In this document: positions 25,978-33,656 of the stretch, in pieces
Position numbering within the stretch: position 1 is the stretch's first letter
Layout: every line of letters starts with the position of its first letter
NCBI GenBank assembly: GCA_040902895.1
Contig: JBBDWL010000090.1
Span: forward strand, 1 to 64,000
Length of the DNA: 64,000 nucleotides
Direction: 5' to 3'
DNA from: JALYRV01 sp040902895
GTDB taxonomy: Bacteria > Acidobacteriota > Vicinamibacteria > Vicinamibacterales > SCN-69-37
Notes under the pieces: model-generated
The model's input: the letters and a program-made list of their open reading frames with translations, nothing else
What the model was told of the DNA's origin: nothing
Databases searched by the model: none
Program-made: the position numbers and the translations under genes

Positions 25978-28236
25978 ATGACCCACAAAGCCGTCCGTTC
26001 CGCGTCTCTTGGTCTCCTGCTGGGCGCGCTTGCCGCGATTCCGCTGACCGCGCAAGACCGCCTCAAGACCTATCCGGGCTACGACCGCTATTCGAAGCTC
26101 GCGCCCCAGCTTCGCGACGCCGTGCGCGCCGGCGCCCTGCAGGTCTCGTGGAAGGACGCGAAAACATTCGAGTACACCTGGGACGGCAAGGTCCATGTCT
26201 ACGATGCCGGAACGCGGACAGCCACGGTGGTGGGCGATCCGCCGGCGGCCCAGACCGGCCGCGGCGGTCGCGGAGGCCGGCCCGAGCGCGGGCGGCAGTT
26301 CGATTCGGCGGAATCGCCTGACAAGACCAGGCGCGCGTTCTATCGCGATCGCAACCTCTGGATCGGCGACCTGCCGGCCGGCGGCGGCGCGACGAGCCGG
26401 AGCGGGGCGCAGGGGCCCCCGCGAGGCGAGGAGCCAGGCGGGGTGCAGGGGTCCCCGCCGCAAATTAACGAGCGGCAGGTCACCACCGACGGCAGCGAGA
26501 AGGACCGCATTAAATACGGCACCGCGAGCTGGGTGTACGGCGAAGAGCTCGGCCAGGTCACCGCGATGTGGTGGTCGCCCGACAGCAAGAAGCTCGCGTA
26601 CTACCGCTTCGACGAGAAACAGGTGCCCGACTATTTTCTGCAGCTCGATCAAACCAAGCTGCAAAGCAAGGTCGACACCGAGGCGTATCCGAAAGCGGGC
26701 GCGCCCAATCCCGCCGTCGAGCTCTTCGTCTACGACCTCGCCACCGGCAAGACCACCCGCGTCGACGTCCGCGACGGCAAGCCGTTCGACAACGACGTTG
26801 TCGGGCATTACGTCTATGCGGTCCGGTGGTCGCCGGCAGGCGACGAGATTCTGTTCAACCGCACGAACCGCCGGCAGCAGATCATGGAGCTCGTCGCCGC
26901 GGATCCGGTCACCGGCGAAGCGCGCGTCGTCGTGCGCGAGGAATGGCGCACCGGATGGGCCGAGAACCGGCCGCTCATGCGGTTTCTCGCCGACGGAAAA
27001 CGGTTCATCTGGGAGTCGGCGCGAACCGGGTGGAACAACTTTTATCTGTACGATCTCTCCGGCACGCTGATCGCGCCGCTGACGTCGCATGGGGCGGCGG
27101 AAGTGAACAGCCTCGTGAAGGTGGACGAGGCAGCCGGCGTGCTGTTCTATACAGCCAACGACGGCGACAGCCCGCTCAAGTCGCAGCTGCATCGCGTGCG
27201 CCTCGACGGCAGGGGCGACGTGCGGCTGACCGATCTGGCGTTTCATCACACGGTCGCATCCTGCCTTCCGCCTTCGCCCCCTGCAGAGGCTTCGGCGAGA
27301 CAGGTCGTGCCGTCCAACTGCGGCATCTCGCCCGACAACAAATATTTCGTCGACGTGTACCAGACGCACAACACGCCGGCCGCCACGCGCCTGGTCGACG
27401 CCACGACGGGCAAGGTCGTCTCGGAGATCGTGAAGAGCGACACCACCAAGGCCGACGCGCTCGGTGTGAAGCGCGCCGAGCGCTTCACCTATACCGCCGC
27501 CGACGGCACGACGCCGCTCTACGGGTTGATTCGCTTTCCTTCGAACTTCGATCCGTCGAAGAAGTATCCGGCGCTGGCGTTCGTGTACGGCGGGCCCGAG
27601 GGCGCGCCGGTGAGCGAATCCTTCGCGATGCCGAACGCGCTCACCGAGTACGGCTTCCTCGTGCTGAGCCTCGAATCGCGCGCGGTGCCGGGCCGCGGCC
27701 GCAGGCAGCTCGATTCGCTCTACCTGAAGCTCGGACAAACCGAGATGGACGACATGGCGGCCGGCGTTCGCGCGCTCTGGACCCGCCCGTACTTCGACAA
27801 GGATCGCGTCGGCGTCACGGGCACGTCCTACGGCGGTTATTCGGCGATCATGCTGCTGCTCAAGCATCCTGACGCGTTCGCCGCGGCCGTCGCATCGTCG
27901 CCCGTCACCGCCTGGGACCACTACGACACGATCTATACCGAGCGCTACATGTGGATTCCACAGGAGAACAACGAGGGCTACATCGCCGGCAGCGCCATGC
28001 CGCTCGCGAAGAACCTCGAGGGCCGTCTGATGCTCTATTGGGGCACCGCCGACAACAACGTGCACCCGTCGAACATGATGCAGTTCATCGCCGCGCTGCA
28101 GCAGGCAGGGAAGAGCTTCGAGGTGCAGGTGGGTCCCGATCGCGGCCATACCGGTCTCAACCAGGACCGCATGATGGAGTTCTTCATCGAAAATCTGGTG
28201 CTGCGGCCGGCCGCCTCTGCAACCAGCATGCAGTAG
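25978..28236 (+). CDS. S9 family serine peptidase (DPP IV-like)
   Basis: 752 aa with a signal peptide (about 1-23). DPP IV-like N-terminal propeller (about 60-500, with WSPDSKKLAYYRFDE) and C-terminal hydrolase domain. Triad: Ser about 617 in VTGTSYGGYSA, Asp 692 in GTADNNVHP, His 724 in DRGHTG. A dipeptidyl- or oligopeptidase of the periplasm. Two stretches look like repeat-derived inserts: RSGAQGPPRGEEPGGVQGSP (about 140-160, from 26402-26458) and SCLPPSPPAEASARQ (about 428-443, from 27263-27304); both keep frame and fall in propeller loops. Divergent from the DUF481 gene, 51 nt apart. Confidence 0.88.
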   Translation: MTHKAVRSASLGLLLGALAAIPLTAQDRLKTYPGYDRYSKLAPQLRDAVRAGALQVSWKDAKTFEYTWDGKVHVYDAGTRTATVVGDPPAAQTGRGGRGGRPERGRQFDSAESPDKTRRAFYRDRNLWIGDLPAGGGATSRSGAQGPPRGEEPGGVQGSPPQINERQVTTDGSEKDRIKYGTASWVYGEELGQVTAMWWSPDSKKLAYYRFDEKQVPDYFLQLDQTKLQSKVDTEAYPKAGAPNPAVELFVYDLATGKTTRVDVRDGKPFDNDVVGHYVYAVRWSPAGDEILFNRTNRRQQIMELVAADPVTGEARVVVREEWRTGWAENRPLMRFLADGKRFIWESARTGWNNFYLYDLSGTLIAPLTSHGAAEVNSLVKVDEAAGVLFYTANDGDSPLKSQLHRVRLDGRGDVRLTDLAFHHTVASCLPPSPPAEASARQVVPSNCGISPDNKYFVDVYQTHNTPAATRLVDATTGKVVSEIVKSDTTKADALGVKRAERFTYTAADGTTPLYGLIRFPSNFDPSKKYPALAFVYGGPEGAPVSESFAMPNALTEYGFLVLSLESRAVPGRGRRQLDSLYLKLGQTEMDDMAAGVRALWTRPYFDKDRVGVTGTSYGGYSAIMLLLKHPDAFAAAVASSPVTAWDHYDTIYTERYMWIPQENNEGYIAGSAMPLAKNLEGRLMLYWGTADNNVHPSNMMQFIAALQQAGKSFEVQVGPDRGHTGLNQDRMMEFFIENLVLRPAASATSMQ
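26402..26458. repeat. Direct pair of 21-bp palindromes inside an S9 peptidase gene
   Basis: Two 21-nt copies, 26402-26422 and 26438-26458, identical at 19 of 21 positions (GCGGGGYGCAGGGG...CCCCGC). Each has complementary GCGGGG/CCCCGC ends. Together they add about 20 Gly/Pro/Arg-rich residues to the encoded protein without breaking the frame. Confidence 0.6.
27263..27304. repeat. Repeat-like in-frame insert in an S9 peptidase gene
   Basis: A 42-nt segment with partly complementary halves (CCGCCTTCG and GCTTCGGCG) encodes CLPPSPPAEASARQ, a Pro/Ala/Ser run unlike the flanking propeller sequence. Its form resembles a dispersed intergenic palindrome that has entered a coding loop. No second copy in the window. 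Confidence 0.4.
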
Positions 28237-28275
28237 GGCAGTAAACGATTCCTCCTCCGCGTCGCTAACTGCTGG

Positions 28276-29571
28276 ATGCCGCTTCTGACATCCGCGCTCC
28301 TCGCGCTCGCGCTGTCGCAGACGCCGCCGCCGGTGTCACAGCCGCAGGCGCCCGTCGCACCGCAGCAGACGCAGACACCGGCGCGCCTGCGCGTGTTTCT
28401 CGACTGCGACTGTTTCAGCGAATACATTCGCAACGAAGTGACGTTCGTCGACTACGTGCGCCAGCGCGAGTCGGCCGACGTGCACGTGCTGGGGCAGAGC
28501 CGCGAAACGGGCGGCAGCGGACGAGAGCACAACCTCAATTTCGTCGGCCTCGGCCGCCTCGACGGCTTCAACCTGGATCTGCGCGCCCTCACGACGGCAT
28601 CCGACACGGAAGACACGCGCCGGCGCGCGGTGCAGTCGGTGCTCACCTCGGGATTCCTCGTCTACATGGCCAAGGCCGAAATTCCGGGACGGCTCGAGAT
28701 CGACGTCGAGGCCGACGAGGCGCAGCAGGCCGCGCCGGCTGACGACCCCTGGAACTTCTGGGTCTACAGCCTGCGCGCGAACACCGATTTGCAGGCCGAG
28801 GAATCGAGCCGCGAATTCAACTGGGGACTTTCCGCCAGCGCCGATCGCGTGACTGAAGACTGGAAGATGAGTTTTGGCCTCAGGTCAGACCAGACGCGCG
28901 AGCAGTTCGATCTGGATGAAGACGAGCCGTTCGAGAGCCGGCGTCACAGCCGCGAGTTCGACCTGCTCGTGGTCAAGAGCCTGGGTCAGCACTGGTCGGC
29001 CGGCCTCACGGCGGAGATCGGATCCTCGTCGTTCGACAATTTACGATTCCAGGCGGTCGCGACGCCGGCGGTGGAGTTCAGCGTCTTTCCCTATCAGGAG
29101 TACGCGCGCCGGCAGTTCACCGCGACCTACGCCATCGGCCCGCGCCACAACCGGTATTACGAAGAGACACTGTTCGGCAAGGTCGAAGAGACGCGGGGCC
29201 ATCACGAGATCGATTTCCGCTACGACCAGCGTGAGCGATGGGGATCGCTGCGGGCCGGTTTCGAGGCCGGACAGTACCTGCCCGACACGGATTTGTACCG
29301 GCTCGAGGTCGACGGTGACGTTTCGCTTCGCATCCTCCGCGGTCTGTCGCTGTCGCTCGAAGCCAACGCTTCACTCATCCGCGATCAGATCTCGCTGCCC
29401 AGCCGCGGCGCGACCGTGGAAGAACGCCTGCGCCGCCTTCGCCAGCTGCAGACCGGCTACGAATACAGCTTCGAGGTCAGCTTCACCTATACCTTCGGCT
29501 CGATCTTCAACAACGTCGTCAACCCGCGCTTCGGCGGCGGCAACGACTTCGATGGAGGAAGGGGGCGGTAG
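28276..29571 (+). CDS. Exported beta-barrel-like protein, family unknown
   Basis: 431 aa, not recognised. Short signal peptide (about 1-14, ending ALSQ), a Gln/Pro-rich linker to about 36, then a domain starting ARLRVFLDCDCFSEYIRNEV (about 37-140) with a CDC motif. From about 165 on it is dominated by alternating strands with aromatic girdle residues (such as EFNWGLSASADRV, HWSAGLTAEIGSSSFDN, ARRQFTATYAIG, YEYSFEVSFTYTFGSIFNN), predicting an outer-membrane barrel. Only 39 nt after the S9 peptidase stop, so probably cotranscribed with it. Function unknown. Confidence 0.6.
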   Translation: MPLLTSALLALALSQTPPPVSQPQAPVAPQQTQTPARLRVFLDCDCFSEYIRNEVTFVDYVRQRESADVHVLGQSRETGGSGREHNLNFVGLGRLDGFNLDLRALTTASDTEDTRRRAVQSVLTSGFLVYMAKAEIPGRLEIDVEADEAQQAAPADDPWNFWVYSLRANTDLQAEESSREFNWGLSASADRVTEDWKMSFGLRSDQTREQFDLDEDEPFESRRHSREFDLLVVKSLGQHWSAGLTAEIGSSSFDNLRFQAVATPAVEFSVFPYQEYARRQFTATYAIGPRHNRYYEETLFGKVEETRGHHEIDFRYDQRERWGSLRAGFEAGQYLPDTDLYRLEVDGDVSLRILRGLSLSLEANASLIRDQISLPSRGATVEERLRRLRQLQTGYEYSFEVSFTYTFGSIFNNVVNPRFGGGNDFDGGRGR

Positions 29572-29577
29572 CGAACG

Positions 29578-30900
29578 TCAATCTGCAATTCTGAAGAGAT
29601 GCGTTCTGCTGCGCAGATAGATGTCTCCGCCGGCAATCGCCGGCGTGGCGATGAACGACTGATCCGCCAGCGTGTTGGTCGCGATGATCTCGAACGACGG
29701 GCCGGTCTTCGCGACGATGACGTCGCCTTCCTCGGTTGAGTAGTAAATCTTCCCGTTCGCAATCACCGGCGATGCCTTGATGTTGTACGGCTTCGGCAGG
29801 CGCACCTGATGGTAGTGCGGCTGGCCGGTCTTCACGTCAAAGGCGCTGACCATGGCGGAGTCGGTGATCATGTAGAGGACGCCGTCGTGCAGCGCCGGCG
29901 ACGCGGTGTACGACAGGCCGCGGTCCTCGGTCCAGACAATCGCATCGGTGGCGGTGAGATCGCCTTCGCGTCCAAGGCGGATCGCCAGGCCTTTGGGGTT
30001 GCGAAAGCCGCTCATCACCCAGACGAGATCGCCGTACTGCACCGGCTGCGGAATCGTGTTCTGTCCAAGCCCGGTGGCCGACCAGATTGACTTGCCGGTC
30101 TGGAAGTCGTACGCATGCACGCGCCGCGAGGCGCTCACCACGATCTGTTTCGCGCCGGCGTGTTCGGCGACGTAGGGCGTCGACCAGTTGGTGACGGCGT
30201 CGCCCGTGCGCGGCGTGCGCCACAGCTCTTTGCCGCTGGCCGCGTCGAGCATCGCGATGAACGAGTCACCCTGGTGGTCCATCAGCATGATGAGGCGATC
30301 GCCGTGCAGCACCGGGGCGCCGCCTTCGCCGAACTCCCTGAACATCTGCAGCTTCACGCCGAAGTCTTTCTTCCAGAGCTCCTTGCCGTGCACGTCATAG
30401 ACGTACAGGCCCTGCGATCCGAACGACGCGTAGACGCGCTTGCCGTCGGTGACCGGTGAATTCGAGGCGAAGCTGCCGTACATGTGGTGATGGCCCTCGT
30501 GCGGCGTTGCCACCGTCGCGGTCTTCTGCCAGATGACTTTGCCGGTGGCGCGATCGAGCGCGAGCACGTCGAACCGATGTTCGACCAGCGCCGGCCCTCC
30601 ACCGCCGCGGCGTCCGCGACCCTCGACCGGCGCGGCGGCGGCAGGTTCAACGGGTTTGCCGGTTGGAATCGCGGTGGTCACGAAAATCCGATCGCCCCAC
30701 ACGACGGGTGACGAGTGCCCCTTGCCGGGAATCTCGACCTTCCAGGCGACATTCGTGGCGTCGGACCATGTCGTGGGCGCATCGCCGGCCGCCACGCCGG
30801 TGTTCGACGGGCCCCGCCATTGATGCCAGTTGGGGGAGGCCGGCTGGTTCGAGGTGGTCAGGGCCACGGCGGTCGCGAGAGCCAGGGCAAGTCGAGTCAT
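29578..30900 (-). CDS. PQQ-binding-like beta-propeller protein, exported
   Basis: 440 aa with a signal peptide (about 1-18). Repeated A-x-D-x-x-T-G-K-x-x-W blade motifs (ALDRATGKVIWQ, MLDAASGKELWR, AYDFQTGKSIWS, AFDVKTGQPHYH) define an eight-bladed-type propeller of the quinoprotein/outer-membrane PQQ repeat superfamily. The N-terminal WHQWRGPSNTGVAAGDAPTTW is typical of the acidobacterial/planctomycete PQQ-like group. Residues for PQQ or metal catalysis are not evident, so a scaffold or binding role is likelier than dehydrogenase activity. Divergent from the decarboxylase gene with 16 nt between starts. Confidence 0.8.
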   Translation of the reverse strand: MTRLALALATAVALTTSNQPASPNWHQWRGPSNTGVAAGDAPTTWSDATNVAWKVEIPGKGHSSPVVWGDRIFVTTAIPTGKPVEPAAAAPVEGRGRRGGGGPALVEHRFDVLALDRATGKVIWQKTATVATPHEGHHHMYGSFASNSPVTDGKRVYASFGSQGLYVYDVHGKELWKKDFGVKLQMFREFGEGGAPVLHGDRLIMLMDHQGDSFIAMLDAASGKELWRTPRTGDAVTNWSTPYVAEHAGAKQIVVSASRRVHAYDFQTGKSIWSATGLGQNTIPQPVQYGDLVWVMSGFRNPKGLAIRLGREGDLTATDAIVWTEDRGLSYTASPALHDGVLYMITDSAMVSAFDVKTGQPHYHQVRLPKPYNIKASPVIANGKIYYSTEEGDVIVAKTGPSFEIIATNTLADQSFIATPAIAGGDIYLRSRTHLFRIAD

Positions 30901-30916
30901 ACTTTCAGCTTACGAC

Positions 30917-32347
30917 GTGGACAAGGAAGAGTTTCGCCGCCGCGGACATCAATTAATCGACTGGATTGCCGACTATCGCGCATCCATCGAGGGCCGTCCG
31001 GTGATGGCGCAGAGCGAGCCTGGCGAGATCCGCGCGAAACTGCCGCCGGCCCCGCCGCAGACGGCCGAGCCCTTCGACGCGATCCTTGCGGATCTCGACG
31101 GGTTCATCGTTCCCGGCCTCTCCCACTGGCAGCACCCGCACTTCTTCGGCTACTTCCCGTCGAACGGCACGCTCGCCAGCGTGCTTGGCGATTTCACCAG
31201 CACCGGCCTCGGTGTGCTGGGCCTGGCTTGGCAGAGCAGCCCCGCGCTCACCGAGCTCGAGGACGTGACGTGCGACTGGTTGCGCCAGATGACCGGCCTC
31301 AGCCCCGCCTGGAGCGGCGTCATCCAGGACACCGCGTCGACCAGCACGCTCGTGGCACTGATCTCGGCGCGCGAGCGCGCCACGTCGTTTGGCCTCACAC
31401 GCGGCGGCCTGCAAGCCGAAGATGCGCCGCTCGTCATGTACACGTCGCGGCACAGTCACAGCTCCGTCGAGAAGGCCGCGCTGCTGGCCGGCTTCGGCCG
31501 CGACAACATCCATGTCGTGGCGCACGACGCGCGCTACGCCATGCAATCGGATGCGCTCGCTGATGCCATCGCCGCCGATCGCGCGCGCGGCCGCCGTCCA
31601 TGCGCCATCGTCGCCACCTGCGGCAGCACGACGACGACTGCGATGGATCCGCTGAACGAGATCGGCGCGATAGCCGCACGCGAAGGTCTGTGGCTGCATG
31701 TCGATGCGGCCATGGCCGGCTCCGCGATGGTGCTGCCCGAGTGCCGATGGATGTGGGACGGCATCGAGCAGGCCGACTCGCTCGTCATCAATCCGCACAA
31801 GTGGCTCGGCGCGGCGTTCGACTGCTCGGTGTATTACGTGCGCGATCCGCAGCATCTGGTGCGCGTCATGTCGACCAATCCCAGTTATCTGCAGACGGCC
31901 GGCGACAGCGCCGTGAAGAACTACCGCGACTGGGGCATTCCGCTCGGCCGCCGCTTTCGGGCGCTGAAACTCTGGTTTCTGATCAGGGAGGCGGGCGTCG
32001 AGGGCCTGCAGGCGCGCCTGCGCCGCGATCTCGAGAACGCGCAGTGGCTGGCGCGCGAAGTCGAACGCACGGGCGGGTGGCGCGTGCTGGCGCCGGTGCC
32101 GCTGCAGACGGTGTGCGTGCGGCACGAGCCGGACGGACTCGCGGGTGAGGCGCTCGACCGGCATACGCTCGCCTGGTGCGATCGCATCAACCGGTCGGGC
32201 GCCGCGTATCTGACGCCGGCCGTACTCGATGATCGTTGGATGGTGCGCGTGTCGATTGGCGCGATCGCCACCGAGCGCGCCCACGTCGAGGCGCTGTGGA
32301 AGGTCATGCAGGCGGCGGCGTCAGCAGCAGGTCGAGAATTGGTTTGA
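30917..32347 (+). CDS. PLP-dependent group II decarboxylase (aromatic-L-amino-acid type)
   Basis: 476 aa from a GTG start (VDKEEFRRRGHQLIDWIADY, the usual N-terminus of the family). Removes the carboxyl group of an amino acid, probably aromatic (Tyr, Trp or Phe), in the cytoplasm. The PLP lysine is K295 in NPHKWLG; HVDAAMAGSA supplies the Asp that contacts the pyridine nitrogen, and HSSVEKAA the stacking His. The start is only 16 nt from the divergent gene, so little 5' leader is possible. The 3' end overlaps a convergent gene by 44 nt. Substrate specificity not predictable here. Confidence 0.88.
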   Translation: MDKEEFRRRGHQLIDWIADYRASIEGRPVMAQSEPGEIRAKLPPAPPQTAEPFDAILADLDGFIVPGLSHWQHPHFFGYFPSNGTLASVLGDFTSTGLGVLGLAWQSSPALTELEDVTCDWLRQMTGLSPAWSGVIQDTASTSTLVALISARERATSFGLTRGGLQAEDAPLVMYTSRHSHSSVEKAALLAGFGRDNIHVVAHDARYAMQSDALADAIAADRARGRRPCAIVATCGSTTTTAMDPLNEIGAIAAREGLWLHVDAAMAGSAMVLPECRWMWDGIEQADSLVINPHKWLGAAFDCSVYYVRDPQHLVRVMSTNPSYLQTAGDSAVKNYRDWGIPLGRRFRALKLWFLIREAGVEGLQARLRRDLENAQWLAREVERTGGWRVLAPVPLQTVCVRHEPDGLAGEALDRHTLAWCDRINRSGAAYLTPAVLDDRWMVRVSIGAIATERAHVEALWKVMQAAASAAGRELV

Positions 32348-32822
32348 CGAACGCCTGTCCTTCCGGGCCGCGCTCGGCGCGCCCCAGCTCCTTCATCGCA
32401 TCGAGCAGACGCCGCTCGCGTGCGCCGGCATCGAGCGACACGTCATCGGCCAGCGCCACGGCAAGTGCTTCACGCATGACTTTGAGGCGGTAGCTGAGGA
32501 CGTGGCCCATGGCGTTGTCGCCGGGCACGCGCGCCTGCGCCTCGCGTGTGCGCACGAGCGCGCGCTCGAGCGCCGGCCGGCTGAACCGCGGCGGCGGCAG
32601 GCCCCAGCCCTTCTGCTCGAATGCGGCGCGCCATGCGCTCGCGGCGCTGTCGGCCGCCTCGAGCGTGCGGAACACGTCACTGCGGCGCAGATTGTCGCGA
32701 TCTATCACCACGCGAAGCTCGATGCCGAGCGGATGCGGGCTTTCGATGCACCTCACCGAATGCGTGCCCTTCACGAGACGCCAGCGGTCGCTGACGGCCC
32801 GCTCGTGCGCTCCGGGCCTCAT
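32304..32822 (-). CDS. Uncharacterised protein coupled to a TerB-like gene
   Basis: 172 aa, no family recognised. The N-terminal part (LVKGTHSVRCIESPHPLGI) is beta-like; the rest is helical and charged (MREALAVALADDVSLD, ERRLLDAMKELGRAERG). No signal peptide or TM. The ATG overlaps the TerB-like stop (ATGA at 32819-32822), suggesting coupled synthesis and perhaps a joint function. The last 44 nt lie opposite the 3' end of the decarboxylase gene. The frame stays open well upstream of this ATG, but that part is antisense or overlapping. Confidence 0.6.
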   Translation of the reverse strand: MRPGAHERAVSDRWRLVKGTHSVRCIESPHPLGIELRVVIDRDNLRRSDVFRTLEAADSAASAWRAAFEQKGWGLPPPRFSRPALERALVRTREAQARVPGDNAMGHVLSYRLKVMREALAVALADDVSLDAGARERRLLDAMKELGRAERGPEGQAFVKPILDLLLTPPPA

Positions 32823-33421
32823 TTTTTCGGCAGGACGCCGGATGGCTTGTGTGTTTTCTCGAGCTCCTGCGTAATGCGCGTCAGTACCTGACGTTCCTCG
32901 TCCGACACCGCGCCCCATCCGAGCACGCCGCCCGACGCCGTCGCGATGCTGGTGAGATACGAGAGGAGATCTTTTTCGCCCGCCTCGCGCTCCGCTTCGG
33001 GCCGCGATGCGAGCATGGCGGCAATGGCGCGCAGCGTCGTGCTGAACAGCTCGTCGGACGGCCGCTTCACGAGCCAGCCTGCGAGCTGTTGATCGGACGG
33101 CGAGCCCGACTCGATGCCGCGCGCGCGCGCCGCTTCGATGATCAGGTCGCGCTCGCGCATCGAGACATGTCCTTCGGCCCACGCCATCTGCACGAGCGGC
33201 ACCAGGTGCAGCAGACCGACGGTGTCGGCGGTGTAGCCGAGCTCCTGCAGATCGGCGAGGATTTGCGCGTCGGCTACGCCCGTTCGCTCGCCCATAGCCT
33301 GCCGGGCGGCCTCGGCGGCAGCCCGCTCGCGCATCTTCGCGATGAGCTCCTGCTCTTTGCGCCGGAAATAGTCCTCTTCGAGGCCGCGCGCCCGGTCCTT
33401 GAATGCGTCTCTGTCGGTCAC
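32819..33421 (-). CDS. TerB-like helical domain protein
   Basis: 200 aa cytoplasmic protein. A charged N-terminal helix (about 5-45) leads to a TerB/TerB-like domain; the hallmark LLHLVPLVQMAWAEGHVSMRERDLII sits at about 68-95, with the acidic pattern used for metal binding in TerB proteins only partly present. Starts with GTG; GAGGAGAA upstream on the minus strand supports it. Role unknown; TerB domains occur in stress and metal-sensing complexes. Confidence 0.72.
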   Translation of the reverse strand: MTDRDAFKDRARGLEEDYFRRKEQELIAKMRERAAAEAARQAMGERTGVADAQILADLQELGYTADTVGLLHLVPLVQMAWAEGHVSMRERDLIIEAARARGIESGSPSDQQLAGWLVKRPSDELFSTTLRAIAAMLASRPEAEREAGEKDLLSYLTSIATASGGVLGWGAVSDEERQVLTRITQELEKTHKPSGVLPKK

Positions 33422-33456
33422 GATGCTGGTTCTCCTCGGCGTTCATCGTACATCCT

Positions 33457-33550
33457 GAAATTCTACCCGGCTTATTTTCCCGTCCTCCGAGTCATCTCAC
33501 CCAGCGGTGACATGACTCTTCGGACACAAAAATTAGCCGGGTAGAATTTC
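33457..33550. repeat. Compound nested hairpin upstream of ilvD
   Basis: Perfect 16-bp outer arms (33457-33472 and 33535-33550), continued by an A/T stem, then TCCGA/TCGGA, GTCAT/ATGAC and TCACC/GGTGA stems closing on a CAGC loop (33502-33505). Small mismatches and one TCT bulge separate the stems. The whole 94 bp folds on one axis. It lies between the TerB-like gene start and the ilvD promoter, upstream of both, so it is not a terminator for either. Possibly a mobile palindrome; no second copy in the window. Confidence 0.78.
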
Positions 33551-33568
33551 GGGGATCTTTGCACCCGT

Positions 33569-33599
33569 TTGACCGCTGCCTATCAATAATGTTTATACT
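33569..33599 (+). promoter_or_regulatory. Probable sigma-70 promoter of the ilvDBNC operon
   Basis: TTGACC at 33569-33574 and TTTATA at 33592-33597 are 17 nt apart; TATACT at 33594-33599 is an alternative -10 with 19-nt spacing. The region is A/T-rich relative to its surroundings and lies 58 nt upstream of the ilvD ATG. I see no leader peptide rich in Ile/Val/Leu codons and no terminator before ilvD, so classical attenuation is unlikely. Confidence 0.5.
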
Positions 33600-33656
33600 T
33601 CCGACAATAAAATTAGATTTGCTTCTACGCGCAAATTGAGGCACAAAGGAGGCCGC

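Noticed and set aside
25927..28149. Minus-strand open frame continuing 5' of the DUF481 gene
   Set aside because: It is antisense to the S9 peptidase; homology begins only at the signal peptide encoded from 25926, which also has a ribosome-binding site.
33457..33656. Attenuator or T-box controlling ilvDBNC
   Set aside because: No leader peptide rich in Ile/Val/Leu codons, no T-run hairpin before ilvD, and the hairpin lies upstream of the promoter candidate rather than in the leader.
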